Notes under the pieces: generated by a model
The model's database searches: none
What the model was told of the DNA's origin: nothing
The model's input: the letters and a program-made list of their open reading frames with translations, nothing else
Shown: one piece after another, positions 1 to 8,432 of the stretch
How the letters are laid out: the number at the start of each line of letters is the position of its first letter
Position numbering within the stretch: position 1 is the stretch's first letter
Assembly: GCF_003011925.2 (NCBI RefSeq)
Contig: NZ_PXXU01000033.1
Location: forward strand, 1-38,818
DNA from: Nitrosomonas supralitoralis
GTDB taxonomy: Bacteria > Pseudomonadota > Gammaproteobacteria > Burkholderiales > Nitrosomonadaceae
Length of the DNA stretch: 38,818 nucleotides
Reading direction: 5' to 3'
Position numbers and translations under genes: made by a program

Positions 1-1319
1 GCACACGCATATGCGATATTCAGCGTAGCCATACCAAAATAGTCATTTGGATTGATACCCGCAGGGTCATTTGATTTGACTGGAGCCCAAAAAGCATGAA
101 TCAAGTGAGAAGTTTCATTTGCACCAAGATTCAACTGCTCTACGAAAGCAATCGCGGCAGCAGGGTTAAGGTTTCCGGGCACATCGAATCGCAACTGGCG
201 GTTAGTATCGAACGCCAGTTGAGCCAATTGCCCCAGGAGAGCCGCAGACTGAGAGCCACCCGATGAAATGTAGGTGTAATTGAACGGCGTATACTGCAAT
301 TTCTGCCGTGCAGCTACGTAGTCATCCGTTGAATAAGCGGTTCCACCTTCTACAAAGCATGTCAAAACACCCGATTTAGCCCATTTCTCCAATCCGCTCG
401 TGTTGTATCCGTAGGCATCTGAGGTGGTTGCAACCACAGCAGTGCCGCCAGTCACACCAACCAACACTTCAACCAGGTCGGTTTGCGCAGATACCACGTC
501 AGGCAGATAAGCAGATCCACCAAAATCATCTTTGGCATCCGCATTGAGCGATCCGGTGAATTCCTGAATCAGGATTCCTGACTTATCTCTGATACGCAAA
601 GTGATAATGTCATTTGCGACCGCAGAACCACCCGTTTTCTTCTCATCAGCGCGAAACTCAACAATAATCCCATCGTTAAAGCACTCAACATGCTTCACCG
701 CAAAGAAATAAGTGCCGACAGGCGCCTCTGATGTTGGGAGAATGGTGAGCTCTGGCGCCGTCGAGAATCCGGTGCCCGCAGCCGTTACAGTCACAGAGGT
801 AATAACTCCGTTCGTAAACACCGGGGTTAGCGTGGCGCCGGTGCCGGGTCCGCCTACTGTGATTGATTCCGTTCCAGCATAATCAGTTCCACCACTCACA
901 ACGGTCACAGAAGTGATCGCACCGGCATTGACAACAGCCGTTAACACTGCGGGAGCATGTGAGGTTGTAAATGCTGGCGTGTCGGTTGAGGCGGTTATAA
1001 CAGCCCATTTTATCAGGGCTGAGTTAGTTACCAATCGTTGCACAACCGCCTCATAAGCGCCATTATTAAGCGCTTCAACTACGTGCACCCAGGCTTCATT
1101 CAAAGCCGAAGCGCGGATTAGTTCGCCCTTCCCAAGTTTTTTAAGCACATTGCCGCGATCCACCTTGAAGGGTTTATCTATACGGCCACGTGCAGAGCGC
1201 ATCATTATTGCTAACACCTGATCCTGATTGTCCTGTGACGGAACTTCAGAATTATCGCGCAGAGGGTTAAGTTGCACGCCAGATTCGGCACCCAGTTGTC
1301 TAACGAAAGTGGTAGTCAT
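1..1319 (-). CDS. Contractile tail sheath-like protein (C-terminus cut by window edge)
   Basis: The frame is open from an ATG at 1319 to the window edge, giving about 439 residues without a stop. The second half (aromatic and Gly-rich stretches such as GGSQSAALLGQLAQLAF, then NPAAAIAFVEQL and HLIHAFWAPVKSNDPAG) looks like a phage tail sheath, whose C-terminal domain polymerises around the tail tube. Residues about 122-193 form an inserted, Gly/Thr/Val-rich region with two repeats of the type AITSVTV-x-SGGT-x-Y and VITSVTV-x-AAGTGF. Such repeats usually build small surface beta-domains. The gene is last seen in a minus-strand structural operon, 6 bp after the acidic gene. Sheath identity is inferred from sequence feel and operon context. 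A large Ig-decorated tail protein is the alternative. Confidence 0.6.
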   Translation of the reverse strand, partial: MTTTFVRQLGAESGVQLNPLRDNSEVPSQDNQDQVLAIMMRSARGRIDKPFKVDRGNVLKKLGKGELIRASALNEAWVHVVEALNNGAYEAVVQRLVTNSALIKWAVITASTDTPAFTTSHAPAVLTAVVNAGAITSVTVVSGGTDYAGTESITVGGPGTGATLTPVFTNGVITSVTVTAAGTGFSTAPELTILPTSEAPVGTYFFAVKHVECFNDGIIVEFRADEKKTGGSAVANDIITLRIRDKSGILIQEFTGSLNADAKDDFGGSAYLPDVVSAQTDLVEVLVGVTGGTAVVATTSDAYGYNTSGLEKWAKSGVLTCFVEGGTAYSTDDYVAARQKLQYTPFNYTYISSGGSQSAALLGQLAQLAFDTNRQLRFDVPGNLNPAAAIAFVEQLNLGANETSHLIHAFWAPVKSNDPAGINPNDYFGMATLNIAYAC

Positions 1320-1325
1320 TGCTTA

Positions 1326-1949
1326 TTAACCTCCGTTTTTGTTGCTGTTTGCGTGCGATTTGCCTGGCTTCTTGGAACTTCCTTTTTTATCAGGATGAGT
1401 TTCCGTGGTTTCATCGTTTGCTTGGGGTGGGGTGAGTTCATTTTCTACGTGCGGCTCTTTGCCTTCTTTGTCATCGTCAGGATTGGCACCCGGGGTTTCG
1501 TCCGAATGATCGGTTTTGCCGTCATCATTCTCTGAATCATCACCAGCGCCACTGCCTGATTCATCACCGGGCGGCTCTTTGCTTTCTGGCTCTAAATTCA
1601 GGTCAACTTCCGTCTTAGGATCGCTTGGCTGCTCATCCCTTGCAATCGTCTCGATAGTCATAACCACATATTCATGACCGTTTAGCGCGGCGATTTGTTG
1701 AACGCTGGATGCAAGTCGAACGAATTGATCTTCACTCTCTATCTGCACCACTTTTTTGTTGGATCCATCGGAAGCTGTGACACCACGAAGATAAAGTCCT
1801 CGCACTTCTGAGAGGGTAATATCGTGGGGCATGCGATTGACCGCTTCAACATCTACTGGATAAACGCATCCGGCAAACGCCTCAGCTATTAACTCGGCCA
1901 CCCTTCCCGTTAGGGAAGGAGCGCCAAGTTCGACTCGTTTTCTAGTCAT
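1326..1949 (-). CDS. Acidic phage structural-operon protein, unknown function
   Basis: 207 residues. The N-terminal 85 residues look folded (ELGAPSLTGRVAELIAEAF..., later VVQIESEDQFVRLASSVQQIAALNGHEYVVMTIE). From about residue 110 the protein becomes a low-complexity tail rich in Asp, Glu, Pro, Ser and Gly, ending in a basic Lys/Ser/Asn segment. It lies between the capsid and sheath-like genes in the same orientation with gaps of 44 and 6 bp, so it is probably co-translated with them and may be a head decoration or head-tail joining protein. No family is recognised, so the role rests on position alone. Confidence 0.65.
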   Translation of the reverse strand: MTRKRVELGAPSLTGRVAELIAEAFAGCVYPVDVEAVNRMPHDITLSEVRGLYLRGVTASDGSNKKVVQIESEDQFVRLASSVQQIAALNGHEYVVMTIETIARDEQPSDPKTEVDLNLEPESKEPPGDESGSGAGDDSENDDGKTDHSDETPGANPDDDKEGKEPHVENELTPPQANDETTETHPDKKGSSKKPGKSHANSNKNGG

Positions 1950-1993
1950 TCTGGTACTCCTTTCTCTTATTGCTCGGCTATCGAATGCTACGA

Positions 1994-3676
1994 TTAAGGC
2001 ATGTTGGTTACATTAATCAGTGCGCATCCGAGGGCTGCTTGCGGGAACGGATTAACCGTCGTGAAATTGCGCGCATAGAAAGCAGCGCCTTGTTTCAGAT
2101 CGGCATTCAATGCCAGCGGCAGAACAGTTGGAGGCACAGCATCACCCAGTACGAAAGGATTCATTGGAACGCTGGTTGCTCGACCAAACCCCAGGATTTG
2201 TGAAGCGTTAGAGGTTTCAACGACCACTTTTGGCGTGTAGTAGACTTCATAGCGACCAAACAAGCGACCTATGCGGAATATTGAAGGACGTTCTGCGATA
2301 CCTGATGGCTCGAAAACTTCACGCGACATTCCTTGTATGATTGCGGCCATCTTCTTTCCTACATAGATGTGGGTCATGCCGTGATCCATTGTGTCGATTG
2401 CCATCTGCTGAGACACAGCACCCAAAGCAGACGCCAAATCAATCATGATTTGTGACTTCAACAACTGCTGTGAACGTGCAGCCCAATCAAAGTCGAAGGT
2501 TGCCTGATTGTTTACAGCGATACGCTTGCCTTTTCTCAGAACTTCATAATGACGCTCGTTCGCAAACTGGGTTTGCACAGAGATAACGCCTTCGCTGTAA
2601 GCATCCAGACCCAATTCATTAGCGATTTGAGTGCGGCTGTCCATGGTTTGATAAGTGGTCACTCTCCATGGCTTTGCGTACAGTCTGAACGTATTAACAG
2701 CAGTCACGATTGACGGCGTTAATTCAGGCGCACGCTCAAAATCAAGGAAGCCCTCTACGATGACCGGCACGGTATCTGGCAGTTTTGGAGTGGTAGTCAG
2801 TGCATAAACGCCGGTATCGGTATTGATCGTTCCACCGATGCTGTAACTCGTTCCAGCAACGACTATGGTGCCGCTTACGGCTGAATTACCGGATCCGGTT
2901 GAATCAACTTCTTTCGCAGCAGGAATGCCGTTCACATAAACAATTGAGCGACCGCGCAGCAATTTGACGGTTGAACCGCCAGCGCATGTCTCGTCAGTAT
3001 CCTGAATCGAGGTTAACGCGCCGGTCACTGCACCGGTGCCAGAATCAGGCATACTCTTATTCACGCGAGAAGATGAAATGTAGGAATCGCCCGAGTTAAC
3101 GCCATCCAATGAACCGCCTTCAGCGTATTGACCAAAGGTATTGCCAGCGCGGTGAGACATGATCGCCAGAATGCCTTCGTTTGATCCGATATCTGCAGGG
3201 AGATAATGAGCAAACGGGATTGCATCTCCCATTGCTGACAGAATCGCAACAACAGCGCGGTTAGGTTGCAGTGAGATTTGATCGTGGTGATTTGAATCAG
3301 CAGAATCAAGAGTCGGTAACTTATGTTGTCTGCGTGCCGTGTCGGTCGTGGCATAAGCGGAATGAATCGCTTGCTCGATCACGTCAGCAGGTGCTTCGAC
3401 GCCGTGCTGTGATTCGTACACGTTCACGCTATCCAGCAATGCTCGGGTAATGCGCGAAGAATCCTTGCTATCAACGTTATCCAGAACCACTTGAAGCTTT
3501 TCAGGAATCTTTATGCCGGTATTCTGATTGCTTGCTGTGTCGATAAAATCCATCGCAGCAGCGGAATCGAAAGTTCCAGACTTAATGGCATTTTCTTTCA
3601 GGTTATCAATAAACACTGCCACTTCCGCAGTCTTATTGTTCAGATATTCTTGATTTGTACGCTTGATGGTGGTCAT
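1994..3676 (-). CDS. Major capsid protein (HK97-fold type)
   Basis: About 560 residues from the ATG at 3676, which has AGGA about 9 bases upstream. A GTG at 3703 is in frame but lacks as good a ribosome site. The C-terminal half has the T4 gp23-like order of blocks: a long helical segment (LASALGAVSQQMAIDTMDHG), a HIYVGKKMAAIIQGM block, then GRLFGRYEVYYTP and QILGFGRA, and a final MNPFVLGD...NADLKQGAAFYARNF segment typical of HK97-fold capsid axial domains. The N-terminal 110 residues are helical and may be a cleaved delta domain, consistent with the protease encoded upstream at 9184. A Gly/Thr-rich middle section (about residues 250-310) may be a surface insertion. An AT-rich three-gene block on the other strand separates it from the rest of the operon. 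Confidence 0.8.
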   Translation of the reverse strand: MTTIKRTNQEYLNNKTAEVAVFIDNLKENAIKSGTFDSAAAMDFIDTASNQNTGIKIPEKLQVVLDNVDSKDSSRITRALLDSVNVYESQHGVEAPADVIEQAIHSAYATTDTARRQHKLPTLDSADSNHHDQISLQPNRAVVAILSAMGDAIPFAHYLPADIGSNEGILAIMSHRAGNTFGQYAEGGSLDGVNSGDSYISSSRVNKSMPDSGTGAVTGALTSIQDTDETCAGGSTVKLLRGRSIVYVNGIPAAKEVDSTGSGNSAVSGTIVVAGTSYSIGGTINTDTGVYALTTTPKLPDTVPVIVEGFLDFERAPELTPSIVTAVNTFRLYAKPWRVTTYQTMDSRTQIANELGLDAYSEGVISVQTQFANERHYEVLRKGKRIAVNNQATFDFDWAARSQQLLKSQIMIDLASALGAVSQQMAIDTMDHGMTHIYVGKKMAAIIQGMSREVFEPSGIAERPSIFRIGRLFGRYEVYYTPKVVVETSNASQILGFGRATSVPMNPFVLGDAVPPTVLPLALNADLKQGAAFYARNFTTVNPFPQAALGCALINVTNMP

Positions 3677-4062
3677 TGTCTTTGGTCCTATGGTTTTATT
3701 CACACACCCGGACTAAAGACCGGGCAACTATCACCGGAATCAATGAGCTAAATCACACTGAACCCGATAGAAGCCCGTATTTTGAGAGTCTAATAATTTC
3801 TAAAATGGGAGTTTTTCCGCTTTTAGCTGGAAATGCTTACTTAGCATGTGACTTGAGCAAAGGATATAGCCTTCGCTTGAAGGCATAGGACCGGATACCT
3901 ACTTCGATTCTTTTTTTATCTTAACTTCGCTGTATCATCAAAAAAGTATTTTTCCTACCAATAATTAAGAAATTTCTTACTATTTTTGTATTTAACTGAA
4001 TCCGTAATAGTAGTCTTTAGCATCTTTTCATATTAACTACTTATTAATTATAAAAAAGGTCA
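3677..4062. other. 386-bp intergenic region: capsid 5' leader with two hairpins
   Basis: No gene is seen. Reading the minus strand towards the capsid start there are two stem-loops: GCCTTC/GAAGGC at 3869-3884 (6-bp stem, 4-base loop) and CCCGG/CCGGG at 3707-3724 (5-bp stem, 8-base loop). The second ends about 30 bases upstream of the capsid ATG. The region from 3900 to 4062 is very AT-rich and must also hold the promoter for the plus-strand gene at 4063. A long structured leader could stabilise or regulate capsid mRNA, but this is inference. Confidence 0.45.
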
Positions 4063-4410
4063 ATGAAGAAAGTTAACAAAGATGAAGAAGGCGATTACAG
4101 TTTAAAACTAAACCAGGACGAAATTATTTTACTTGTATCCGGGTATATTCCATATATTGTCTGTGAAAAAGATCCTGAAATTCCTGAAGGTGAATTTTTG
4201 TGGATTCACTATGCACCCGCAGAAAATGACATTATTCCACCTATTATTGATCCATTTCCATGCCAAATTTTATCATGTGGAGTTTTTGCGAATCGGCTTC
4301 ATTTTCTTACGCTTTCACCTATAGAATTTAATCTCGACTTCTTCGATCTAATCGAAGAATTTAGAGATAATATGAAAAAATCAGATAAAAGCGTACGTTT
4401 CACCCTATGA
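4063..4410 (+). CDS. Unknown 115-residue protein, copy A of a paralogue pair
   Basis: The start has AAGG about 5 bases upstream. The protein is acidic and soluble with no signal peptide. It is clearly homologous to the protein at 20316 on the other strand: both contain VSGYIPYI, DPEIPEGEFLWI and PPIIDPFPC in the same order, followed by LTLS-x-x-EF-x-x-DF and IEEF. I do not recognise the family. The conserved aromatic, Pro and Glu blocks suggest a single compact domain. It stands first in an AT-rich plus-strand trio (with a CBS protein and another unknown) inserted in the opposite direction between capsid and other virion genes. Base composition is well below that of the phage genes. Confidence 0.75.
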   Translation: MKKVNKDEEGDYSLKLNQDEIILLVSGYIPYIVCEKDPEIPEGEFLWIHYAPAENDIIPPIIDPFPCQILSCGVFANRLHFLTLSPIEFNLDFFDLIEEFRDNMKKSDKSVRFTL

Positions 4411-4605
4411 TAATAACCGCTTGCAATATGATTAATAAGCTATTTTATGCTCTGTACAATAAGTGCACTCTTCAACTATGACCCGCACTTAAATATTGCG
4501 CGTTTACTAACAAAATATATAGAATTAATAGTTTTAGTGTGTCATTCCAAGATTTTTAATATTTGATTTAATTCAAATATTTTTCAATTGATAAGGAATA
4601 TTGTA

Positions 4606-5031
4606 ATGTTAGTGACTGATTTAATGAATAAATATCTTATTACCATTGGATTAGAAGACAAGATATCGATAGTCAAGGAAATATTTGAAAAATATAATAT
4701 TCACCACTTAGTTGTGGTCGAATCAGGAAAAGTTTTAGGAGTAGTCTCGGACCTGGATTTGTATAAGGCGTTGAGTCCAAATATTGGAAAAATAACAGAG
4801 ACACTTAAGGATACCGCAACATTGAATAAACGTGTTCATCATATTATGAGCCGAAATCCTGTTGTGCTATCAACAACTGCAACTATCGATGATGTGATTC
4901 AGATATTTAGTACGCATAGTTTTTCATGTATTCCAATCGTTGATCACAACATGAAGCCACGAGGAATTATTACACTCAGAGATATAATAAAAGCTTTAGC
5001 CGAAAAAAAAATTAGAGCTTTAAATATATGA
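4606..5031 (+). CDS. Tandem CBS-domain protein
   Basis: 141 residues from the ATG at 4606, which has AAGGA upstream. An in-frame ATG at 4588 lacks a ribosome site. The protein is two CBS motifs and little else: the first includes HHLVVVESGKVLGVVSDLDL, the second IMSRNPVVLSTTATIDDVI, then FSCIPIVDHNMKPRGIITLRD. CBS pairs bind adenine nucleotides or S-adenosyl ligands and act as regulatory sensors, often for transporters or channels. It follows the unknown gene at 4063 and precedes another unknown at 5042 by 10 bp. It is not a normal part of a phage structural operon. The CBS assignment is firm; ligand and partner are unknown. Confidence 0.88.
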   Translation: MLVTDLMNKYLITIGLEDKISIVKEIFEKYNIHHLVVVESGKVLGVVSDLDLYKALSPNIGKITETLKDTATLNKRVHHIMSRNPVVLSTTATIDDVIQIFSTHSFSCIPIVDHNMKPRGIITLRDIIKALAEKKIRALNI

Positions 5032-5041
5032 TAATCAAAAA

Positions 5042-5602
5042 ATGAATATAACCTTAAAAAATCTACATTGGATTAACTATATCGAATCTATACAGATAAA
5101 TGATAAAGATCGATCATCACTTCAGTCGAAGTGGCGTATTTTTTCTCGATTTAAAATGCTCGAAAATGGCATACAACAATTCAAATTTTCAGGAGGCGAA
5201 AAACCGAATGAATTAATATTTGAGTTAAATTTGATGTCTGCTCATAGAAACTCGAATGAAATTAAAAAGCATAGATTAGAGAATTCCGCCGGCGCTTTAA
5301 TATATTTAGGTGATAAATACAGCAATGATTTTATTATTAGCGGAATTATTGTTCTCAACGATGAGGTATATGATGAAGTGATACTATCAACTAGGTTCTC
5401 GACCTCTGTATATTCCCAACTTATTTTGAGTTTAAACGGTTTAGAACCCCCCAAATCTGGCAAAACCATTCCAATCTGGAATAATGTTAAAAACAAGAAA
5501 TTGGAAATTGCACATGTGCAGACTACCTTTCATTATGGACATCCTGATTTGCCCAATTATTCTACCCGAAGCCATTTGGGAGCCTGGCTAAAATCGTTAT
5601 AA
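5042..5602 (+). CDS. Unknown 186-residue AT-rich protein
   Basis: Soluble protein with no signal peptide and no recognised family. It has a mixed alpha/beta character (ELIFELNLMSAHRNS, NDFIISGIIVLNDEVYDEVIL) and a His/Tyr/Asn-rich C-terminus (QTTFHYGHPDLPNYSTRSH). It starts 10 bp after the CBS gene, so the two are probably co-transcribed. Its low GC content matches the other two genes of this block and differs from the flanking virion genes. Confidence 0.65.
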   Translation: MNITLKNLHWINYIESIQINDKDRSSLQSKWRIFSRFKMLENGIQQFKFSGGEKPNELIFELNLMSAHRNSNEIKKHRLENSAGALIYLGDKYSNDFIISGIIVLNDEVYDEVILSTRFSTSVYSQLILSLNGLEPPKSGKTIPIWNNVKNKKLEIAHVQTTFHYGHPDLPNYSTRSHLGAWLKSL

Positions 5603-5735
5603 GCTTTATTTATAGAAAAAGTATGTGAAAATGCTGGCTTAAAGCTACTGCGCTTCCCATGCAGAGCTAATTAACCTATACGTTCTGTGCGCGATACAAT
5701 CATCAGTTCACTTAGTCCCCCAACAATTTAACAAA

Positions 5736-6218
5736 TTAAATATCAAGATCACCACGACGATTAGCTACATAACGCATAGCAAATGGCGGGATATTGATAA
5801 CCGTTTCCACGTCAACTATCTCAAATGCAAGTTTCACGTCGTCAGAAATAACCAGGTAAAAAACATCGCGCTTCTTGATTGTGAAGTTACCGGGCATTCC
5901 TGTTGGTGCTTCGGGCTCGATCAGAAATCGGAATTCACCGGCGAAACCATTATTGGCATCCTGACGGTCCATCATGGATGATGCTGAGAACATTTCGGCC
6001 TGTAGCGCATATCCGATACCCACAAGCTCGAACGAAACATCCTCTTCATCGTCAGCAGACATAACACCGACTCCACCCAGGGTAGGCATTCCACCTGACA
6101 TAGACTCACCAACGCGATTAACGGTCTTTCTGAATACCTGGCATTCCCATGTATTAGGATGGTTAATGACGATGTTTCTTGTCATTCGATTAACCGCGCC
6201 TGGCACATTATTAAGCAT
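5736..6218 (-). CDS. Phage neck or head-completion-type protein, unknown
   Basis: 160 residues. The N-terminal segment MTRNIVINHPNTWECQVFRKTV and later ELVGIGYALQAEMF, DVFYLVISDDVKLAFEIVDVETV and PPFAMRYVANRRGDLD suggest a beta-rich small virion protein of the neck or head-completion type. It starts 3 bp after the SWIM-protein stop, so the two are translationally close. Family not recognised; function is inferred from its place in the morphogenesis operon. Confidence 0.6.
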   Translation of the reverse strand: MLNNVPGAVNRMTRNIVINHPNTWECQVFRKTVNRVGESMSGGMPTLGGVGVMSADDEEDVSFELVGIGYALQAEMFSASSMMDRQDANNGFAGEFRFLIEPEAPTGMPGNFTIKKRDVFYLVISDDVKLAFEIVDVETVINIPPFAMRYVANRRGDLDI

Positions 6219-6220
6219 GA

Positions 6221-7315
6221 CTAACTACCTCCTAGTTTTGCGGCAATCTGTTTGTCTGTCATATTGAATTTGCGCAGTACCGCCAAGTCTGACGCTGATA
6301 GTTGACCCGATTCCAGTGCAGCCTCGATCTTTCTGGTAGCAACCGGTTTACGGGCAATTCTCTTGACCTTCTTGGCTGCATCATGAATGGCCTTCTTTTC
6401 TCTCGCCCTGGCACGCTCTGCCGCACGCTGATCACTGGTCTTGATGCGCGTAGCACTGGCTTTTTGTTTGTCGATATCCGCTTGCCGGGCATTGTGTTTG
6501 GCCGTGTTATCTTTTGAAGCGTGCAATTTCTCCATGTGTTTAGCAAGAAAGTTGAGCACGGTACCCGATGACTCCACTTCGGCCATGACTCGCAGCACAT
6601 GCTTGCACGCAACACCTTTTAGATTCGGGTTCCTGATCTTTGGGAATCCCATTTCTTTCCGGCCAGCATTGAAGTTTCCTATGGTGCTGATATAACGGAA
6701 CCAATATCGATGGCGGCCACAATCACAATCAAACGCGAGTTTTTGTTTTCTCAGCCAGTTGGCCATTTGCTTCGGGGTTTTGCTATCCCTGGCCTTGGAG
6801 GACATGAGACGATTGGCAGCTTCAGCGAATGCATTGAAACGCACCAATACATGGTGTCGGTTCACATCGGAATCGGGTCCGGCATTGGTAATAAATCTAA
6901 TTTGACCATTCATGGCTGACGCCGGTACCGCCATAGTGATTTGTTTCTTGGCTCGATCCAGATCGGTTTCTGGTCCGGATCCTGGCATCGGCCTGGAAGC
7001 GGCTAAATCAATCACTTGCCGGGCAGTTATTCCATCGCCATTAAAGTTTCTTTGCGCTAACTTCATGTTATGACGGAATTGCGCAAGATCGCTGGTGGTA
7101 ATTGGTCTTACCTGACCGCCCATGGTTGTCATTAGCACGCGACTTGCATCCCATTCACCCTGCACTTCATTCTTGGTAAGGATGATTGAACGCGGTGACT
7201 TTTCAGCCGCCTGGCGTTCGCGCAAATCCTCCCTGGCATTAGCCTTGGCTTCGCTGACATGCCCCTTCAGCCTGCCGATACTGGCTCTAATTTTTCCAAG
7301 TATTAAATTAGCCAT
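6221..7315 (-). CDS. SWIM-type zinc-finger protein in phage morphogenesis operon
   Basis: 364 residues. The centre carries a Cys-x-Cys (C197, C199) followed after 37 residues by Cys-x-His (C237, H239; context GVACKHVLRVM). This is the CxCxnCxH zinc-binding pattern of SWIM domains, with a longer spacer than is common. The N-terminus is basic. The C-terminus (about 260-364) is a long Lys/Arg/Ala-rich helical region ending in a helix-turn-helix-like SASDLAVLRKFNMTDKQIAAKL segment. It could bind DNA or another virion component, for example as a head-joining or packaged protein. It is closely followed by the 5736 gene and preceded by the 7324 gene (8-bp gap). Zinc binding follows from the motif; the role is open. 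Confidence 0.6.
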   Translation of the reverse strand: MANLILGKIRASIGRLKGHVSEAKANAREDLRERQAAEKSPRSIILTKNEVQGEWDASRVLMTTMGGQVRPITTSDLAQFRHNMKLAQRNFNGDGITARQVIDLAASRPMPGSGPETDLDRAKKQITMAVPASAMNGQIRFITNAGPDSDVNRHHVLVRFNAFAEAANRLMSSKARDSKTPKQMANWLRKQKLAFDCDCGRHRYWFRYISTIGNFNAGRKEMGFPKIRNPNLKGVACKHVLRVMAEVESSGTVLNFLAKHMEKLHASKDNTAKHNARQADIDKQKASATRIKTSDQRAAERARAREKKAIHDAAKKVKRIARKPVATRKIEAALESGQLSASDLAVLRKFNMTDKQIAAKLGGS

Positions 7316-7323
7316 GGCCGGGT

Positions 7324-7656
7324 TTATTCAGCCCAGGTTGGCGAGAAATTTTCTCGATAGGCGCCAATAGACTCGAACCCGGTACGACGTTTGATGGCGT
7401 ATAACTGGCTTTCAGTGGGCAGAATGATGCGTTTTTGCGGCAAAGCCTGATCGAACATATCCAGACCGGCAGCAGCCATGACAGCAAGATACTCATCACG
7501 GCGACCGTATACGCGCTGAGATACCAGGGAAAGGTCGTAGGCTTCATCGGGCTTTGTTTCGTAGAATATGGCCGTCTCCCATGGCTTAATGCTATCTGCA
7601 AAAATCCTGACTTCCTTGTAGAAATCCTTGGCAGCTACGGAATTGTTATCGATCAT
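7324..7656 (-). CDS. Small LysM-like baseplate/tail protein (tentative)
   Basis: 110 residues. The segment YDLSLVSQRVYGRRDEY, then VMAAAGLDMFDQ, then ALPQKRIILPTESQ has the outline of the LysM-like fold in phage tail X and gp53-type baseplate proteins: an initial helix ending in YG, a short helix, then LP-x-x-x-x-I-x-LP. It is 8 bp upstream of the SWIM gene and 13 bp after the 7670 gene. Baseplate assignment is an inference from a short motif. Confidence 0.5.
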   Translation of the reverse strand: MIDNNSVAAKDFYKEVRIFADSIKPWETAIFYETKPDEAYDLSLVSQRVYGRRDEYLAVMAAAGLDMFDQALPQKRIILPTESQLYAIKRRTGFESIGAYRENFSPTWAE

Positions 7657-7669
7657 CGAATGATGGCCT

Positions 7670-8161
7670 CTATATTGTTACGATCTGGCCGCGTGACAAA
7701 GCCAGTAATTGCTCAGACATGATTACAGCACTTTCTATGGTTCCCGCTCTAATTGCATACAGGCAAGTAGCAAGAGCGGCAATCTGACTGCACGTCACTC
7801 CGTCAGCAACGCGGAATACTGGGCCTGAATTATCAATGCCGTCTTTTTCAATTGATGACTCAGGGTTGGCTCGTGCAGCACGATCAGAGATAACCAGGCG
7901 AGAACTTTTGCCATCAACAGCAATGCCGGACTTTAAAGAGTAGAAAGCTGATATCGCCTGTTTGAGATCAAGATCCTCGAATAGACTATCGCGCGGTATA
8001 TCGGGGTCGTTGGTAACAACCACGCAACCATCGCGCCGCTCTGTTCTGTATTCAGCTTCCGCACCAATAACAAGGATGTTCGTATCTTTGTATAAGGCAG
8101 AAAATAACGTACAGGCTCGACCGCCATATCCTGCGAACGTAGCCTGTATTTGCTGAATCAT
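7670..8161 (-). CDS. Unknown virion-operon protein, 163 residues
   Basis: Soluble protein with beta-like stretches (NILVIGAEAEYRTERRDGCV, SRLVISDRAARANP) and a C-terminal helical part (CSQIAALATCLYAIRAGTIE, MSEQLLALSRGQIV). It overlaps the stop of the small membrane protein gene at 8158 by 4 bp, which indicates translational coupling. No family recognised. Confidence 0.6.
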   Translation of the reverse strand: MIQQIQATFAGYGGRACTLFSALYKDTNILVIGAEAEYRTERRDGCVVVTNDPDIPRDSLFEDLDLKQAISAFYSLKSGIAVDGKSSRLVISDRAARANPESSIEKDGIDNSGPVFRVADGVTCSQIAALATCLYAIRAGTIESAVIMSEQLLALSRGQIVTI

Positions 8162-8430
8162 CTATGCTTCCGGAAGAGCTCACCAACCGGCATTGTCCAA
8201 ACCGGCCACGAAAACACCAGGCAAATGAGGTTATATGGCCAAAATGCAATCACTGTCATGACCACAACACCTAGATTGCTGGCAATATCTGTCTTCTCAT
8301 CCGGGTTTTTGAAGCCAAAATGCAAGACAGCAAACAAGAAAACCAAACCTGCAAGCAGGTAATAAGTAGCGACCTGCTTAATCAAGTCAATGTCAATTTC
8401 GTAAATGATATTCATCGTTGAGTCATCCAT
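8158..8430 (-). CDS. Small two-helix membrane protein
   Basis: 90 residues with two hydrophobic segments (about 20-41, YYLLAGLVFLFAVLHFGF; and about 52-78, LGVVVMTVIAFWPYNLICLVF) separated by a short charged loop. It lies inside the structural operon, 2 bp after the 8433 gene and overlapping the next gene by 4 bp. Size and topology would allow a holin or spanin-like partner, but neither is demonstrated. Confidence 0.6.
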   Translation of the reverse strand: MDDSTMNIIYEIDIDLIKQVATYYLLAGLVFLFAVLHFGFKNPDEKTDIASNLGVVVMTVIAFWPYNLICLVFSWPVWTMPVGELFRKHR

Positions 8431-8432
8431 AA

